Positions 59,875 through 64,000 of a stretch of DNA of 64,000 nt are shown piece after piece. Origin of the DNA: Atopsyche davidsoni (lineage: Eukaryota; Arthropoda; Insecta; Trichoptera; Hydrobiosidae); assembly GCA_022113835.1 (NCBI GenBank), contig JAILWY010000005.1:5784501-5848500 (forward strand), read 5' to 3'. The first letter of the stretch is position 1; the number at the start of each line of letters is the position of its first letter. The translations under genes and the position numbers were made by a program. The notes beneath the pieces were generated by a model. The model was not told where the DNA came from. It worked only from the letters and a program-made list of their open reading frames with translations, and did no database searches.

Positions 59875-62439
59875 GGAAAATGAAAGTGATGGATGTCGAT
59901 GAATTTATAGAACTCTAGACCGAATACAAAAGTGTGGGAAAAACTCTAAACAATGTACGCACGCGGTGTTAGGCCAAAGTAAATAAAATGTTGAAATCCA
60001 AAGCCAATGGAAGAATTATAACATAAAAGAGAGTATGAAAAGTAGATACTGCAGATATTTTGCTTACACACAAAAAATAATAAATAATCGTTCTCATAAA
60101 AAAAATTGCATAAGTTAAATAAACACTCAATGTAGGTTATAGCTACTTGTCAAGAACGGGAAATAAATAAGAGTCCAAATGAATGATGATTGTTCGCGAA
60201 ATTATTTAAATAAAACATCGTTTATTTAGGCGTGGTGTAATTTTTGTGTTTATCGCACTTTTATTCGAGTTACAGAATTTATTTTTTTCCAAGCCATTAT
60301 AGTCAGCATCCGTTCCTTTATTGACTTCCGCTACGTTGAATGCATTGCTTGCCATATCCGGAAAATGGGAATGAAAATAAAAAATCAGCATAGCACAAGC
60401 AATTTAATATGTATTAAATGACATCTTGTGAACCAAAAATATACTTGTTAGGCTTAAAGGCGAATTCCAAGATATTTCTATTCTTAAAATTGATTTCATT
60501 ACAAGTAAAACTTTTTTGATGGTGAAAGAAAGTTGTATTTGGAAATTAATAAAAATAAACAATACATAAATAATCAAACAAATAAGAAAAAGTTAAAGCG
60601 AATACAAAAAATAAGGATGTTTCATCCTCTCAAAGCTATTTTTAAATTTTATGTGCATAATAAATAAATAGTTTATAGTAGTTACAATAATAAATCATAG
60701 TAAACGCAATATGCAGTGTAGAAACAATCTGTTAATGGGTTACATATAATGAAAAATAGGAATGTTTACATTGTTTGATCGATATAAAGAAATACCCTAG
60801 AAACGTTAATGGAAACCATGGGAAAATATAACTGTATGTGTTGTTGCCACATTGTATATTGTTATTATAACACGAACGAACTACGAGAAATGAAGGCGAG
60901 GCCAATCTATTGATTAACGACGTTTTTAAACTAATCAATTCGACTTGAAATGTCGCCGATTTGAAATGGGGCCGGATTGAGCGAAAGGCGAAAGTTTAAT
61001 GGAGAAAAACAAAATTACGTAGGGTTAATACACTAACTTTTGAATTCAAACAATATTCAAAATGTATTTACAAGTTATCTTCAATTTCCCTCCAGTCAAC
61101 AGCCGTTATTCAAAAACTCGATATAACTCTTTCGATTGTTGCATTAAACTCCGATTAAAAAACAGCGCTGGCTTCTTTTGATCCAGCGGCCTGAGATAAT
61201 TGGAAGACGCTACCTACACGAATTTCGAAACGTGGGATTGTCAAAATTGTGCGCGTCTAAGAAACGGTAAAATAATTTATTACGTACTTATGGAGGAGCG
61301 GTGTTATTGTTACACACACGGAATCTTCCATCGCCAACCAAGGTCTAACAAATAAAAAAAAAAACACAATAAAGTGAATTTGAATAAGCGACGGACGTTT
61401 ACAACAATGTTTTATCTAAACTAAAATTTAATTACTTACAATTTTAGTATGGAGGTCTTACATTAAGGTTTTTTTTTTTCAGCAGCATTTCTGACTACTA
61501 CACTATCAAGTATTCCGTTATTTGGTAAACTTGCTTTATAGAAGATTTATATTTGGTCTTCTATTCTAGTGATTCTATATAAATAAGTGGGAGATATAAA
61601 TTAAAACTCTCCTCTGTATTGTATCTATAGTATTAATGTGAGAGCGTTACTTATAACGAGTCAATGCCTCATGTTTTGCAACCAAGCCTTTTTTTGCTGC
61701 CCATGACTCTGTTTTCCTCTTTTTTCACAAACAATGCATTGAGTACAATAAATGATAAAAAATGTTATTTGATATCTAAAGTCATTCAACAGAGCATCCA
61801 TTCGAGATATTTGTTTTGTTATTAGAATTGGGAATGCATGTAATGATAATAATAACCGATCACCAAATCAACGAATTTAACATACTTGTGAAACACTTAT
61901 TGCACGGTTTACTCAAATATTAAATTGAAATGAAAATCACCGAGATATTCAAATCATTAAAACGCAAGTCCACATACCGATTTTATTTGTTACGTTTGCC
62001 GTTTGACGAGTCTATGCTTCGATGTTATTATAGAACAGCTGACAGGACGAAGCACTCTAGTATCGCGGATGCAGTATATTGACCTATTTTTAATGCGCTT
62101 TTGCAATTTTCACTGTGGCTATTAATTTTAATCTCAATTTAATTGAATCGACTGAACATTCAAGCTTATTCAAATACTTAAAGTAGGTAAGTAATTAATT
62201 TTTTATTCAGCTTTAGCAACCAGCAGACTCGTGAGCGTGACTTGTGAAGTCCTTGTCACGCATTGGCTGTCAGAGTCAGTCGACCTATCACATGACATAT
62301 CAGCAGTACAGCAAGTGCAGTATTATTTATAGTATGTCTTCTTGCGGGCCTTATAACCAATAGGTCACTCGATATAAAAACTGAATGGAAAAAAATATAA
62401 TCTTTTAACTCTAGGTTCCTTCATAATAATTCTAAGTAA
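59875..62439. other. AT-rich non-coding DNA
   Basis: No exon or repeat recognised. Small medium-GC patches (60950-60990, 61160-61260) have no border signals. Confidence 0.45.
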
Positions 62440-62545
62440 AGAAGTCGAGAGTACAGCCGGATTAGAAACAGTGGCTAAGGATAAATATATGTTCAGTGAG
62501 ATGGTAAATCAACCTCCTCTGAGAGGCACTTTTAGAAAGAAGATT
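62440..62545 (+). repeat. dispersed repeat family A, copy 7
   Basis: Shows agtcgagagtacagccggat, tagaaacagtggctaaggat, aaatatatgttcagtgagat, then cctcctctgagaggcact and agaaagaag. A 3' half only. Confidence 0.65.
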
Positions 62546-64000
62546 GAGAATACGTGCACCAGATATTTATTTGCTTTTGCTATGTCCGTCACATTGTCTC
62601 GGGCGGTACCCACTCGTCTGTCCTCCACAATGTATCCAGATAATAAATGAATGAAGCGGAATGTGATACAGTGAAGGAGTGGGTGTGCTGTCGGGTGCTC
62701 AAGGTCCTTTGGGATTTGCAGGGTGATCGACCTGAAGGGTACTATTGGGAATGTTCAAGGAAACTGAGGCAATCATGTTTTCGAAACACGTTGAATTCAG
62801 TATAAAATAAATAATCTTCCAGGCAAAAATGCAGGACAAATATGATACGCAGAAAAGTTCTGAGTCTACCGATTGAAAAACAATAAAATTTATTGATGCG
62901 AGAAATAGATTTTACTTAAACCATCAAAATTAGTTAAGACTCAACTGCTAATTACAATTGTTGGTACCTAATAATTTATATTAAATTTGAAAGAGTTAAT
63001 GCGTATGCATGTTTCGTATAATCATTTTCTGCTTTTAAACGAGGATATCACGCGTTGACACTAGGGGTCACATTTTATCAGGTGGATTAAATGTTTTGAG
63101 CATTAACTCAATTGCATATGTTTTATATTCACCTGCAAGGTCAGGAATTGAATTGACGGATTCTCGATCAAGAATTATAGATATTTTTATTCCATTTTTC
63201 CATCAAATTCCAGATCAATCCCCCTAACGGTGTGTTCATTTTCATGATCGGTAAACCGAATCATTACGCGTTTCTAACAAGACTGCTATAAAAAAATTCA
63301 TTAATATTACTATGCGCTCGTGTGGCATAGCGAGTTGGGAATATCTGTGAATTACGAGCGACCAAATCGTTTCCCTTCTCGATCATGGTGGATCACGTGC
63401 ACGGCCGCAATAGGTTTATGGGTTTTTTATGGGTACGTTATATGATTAGCGGATATTACAACACTCAAGGTAATATATGGGAATTTGAACCTCGAGACAA
63501 CACACTTTGAACAAAACATAATGCTAATTTATAACAGGTAAAAAAGCATCTTATTTGCACGGTGTTTTTAAACTAAAGGTATCTTGCCAATTATAATATT
63601 AAACTTTGTTTGACTATATATTTCAAATAAAAGTGAGGGTATATGCAATGCATAACTGCTAGTCGTGTAACTGTGTTTAGCCTTTCTATTGACACTTTAT
63701 TTCACATATTTATTTTAGTTTCTAGTGCACTGAATAAAATATAATTAAGTGCACGGAAAACATTCAAAATGACTTACTTTCCTGATAAATCACAAATGCC
63801 ACATTAACAAATGTAGAGCTTGAATGGTTCAATAAGAGATCAACTTGTGGGAGATAACACTTATTTAGCAAATTGGGACTTTTCATAGGTTTTGTATCTC
63901 TTTAGTGTTCAGACTGATCGCGTACTAAACATATTTATCGAAAGAGAAAACTAATTTGTGGAAAAAAAATACACTACAATACCTCGTTACAACTTTGCTA
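62546..64000. other. AT-rich non-coding DNA to the window edge
   Basis: A medium-GC patch at 62585-62770 has an acceptor-like ggatttgcag (ends about 62720), but all frames after it are short. Nothing else recognised. Confidence 0.4.

Noticed and set aside
62225..62265. GCGTGAC ... GTCACGC inverted repeat
   Set aside because: Seven-base arms are expected by chance in a window of this size.

Overview
The window reads as nuclear DNA of a eukaryote with long introns, most likely an arthropod and probably an insect. It is strongly AT-rich, almost without long open reading frames, full of short non-autonomous DNA transposons, and punctuated by small GC/CpG-rich patches. Lepidoptera would fit the mixture of hAT, mariner, piggyBac-like and fold-back MITEs, but nothing seen here fixes the order. 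There are no operons, CRISPR arrays, rRNA genes or intact autonomous mobile elements.

The only coding segment I can assign to a family is one 129-bp exon on the minus strand (3262-3390). Its translation matches the N-terminal region of KDM3/JHDM2 JmjC histone H3K9 demethylases. Its continuation lies left of the window, so at least the left few kb are part of that gene. Much of the rest may be its first intron(s) or upstream DNA. On the plus strand three short segments (22905-23009, 32417-32533, 41132-41191) have splice-like borders and compatible phase and could be exons of an unidentified nested or neighbouring gene; this is speculative. A homologous pair of exon-like segments on the minus strand (17509-17564 and 32888-32948) is a further oddity. 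CpG-rich patches at about 3660-4043, 4730-5030, 9570-9810, 17640-17920 and 58120-58480 look like promoter or regulatory islands rather than protein-coding exons.

Region by region. 0-9 kb: two copies of one hAT-like MITE (387-630, 5126-5358), the KDM3 exon, a promoter-like island and a fold-back MITE. 9-11 kb: a C-rich island followed by a 1.1-kb higher-order tandem array. 12.9-22.2 kb: two internally deleted mariner-type elements with transposase remnants, a tRNA-derived SINE head, a near-perfect 173-bp palindrome and a hAT MITE with an 8-bp target duplication. 22-45 kb: mostly intron-like DNA with another hAT MITE (29086-29491, perfect target duplication) and fold-back MITEs. 46.7-47.7 kb: a ~155-bp tandem array whose first unit is split by a 155-bp hAT-like MITE. 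48-64 kb: a piggyBac-like element bounded by TTAA, tRNA-like sequences, a second copy of the 29-kb hAT MITE, a CpG island with an 8-bp minisatellite, and several copies of two dispersed families that share a 3' tail.

I do not see a convincing undescribed functional system. The strongest novelty candidates are the repeat families and their nesting, the exon-like duplicated pair, and the possible plus-strand gene.
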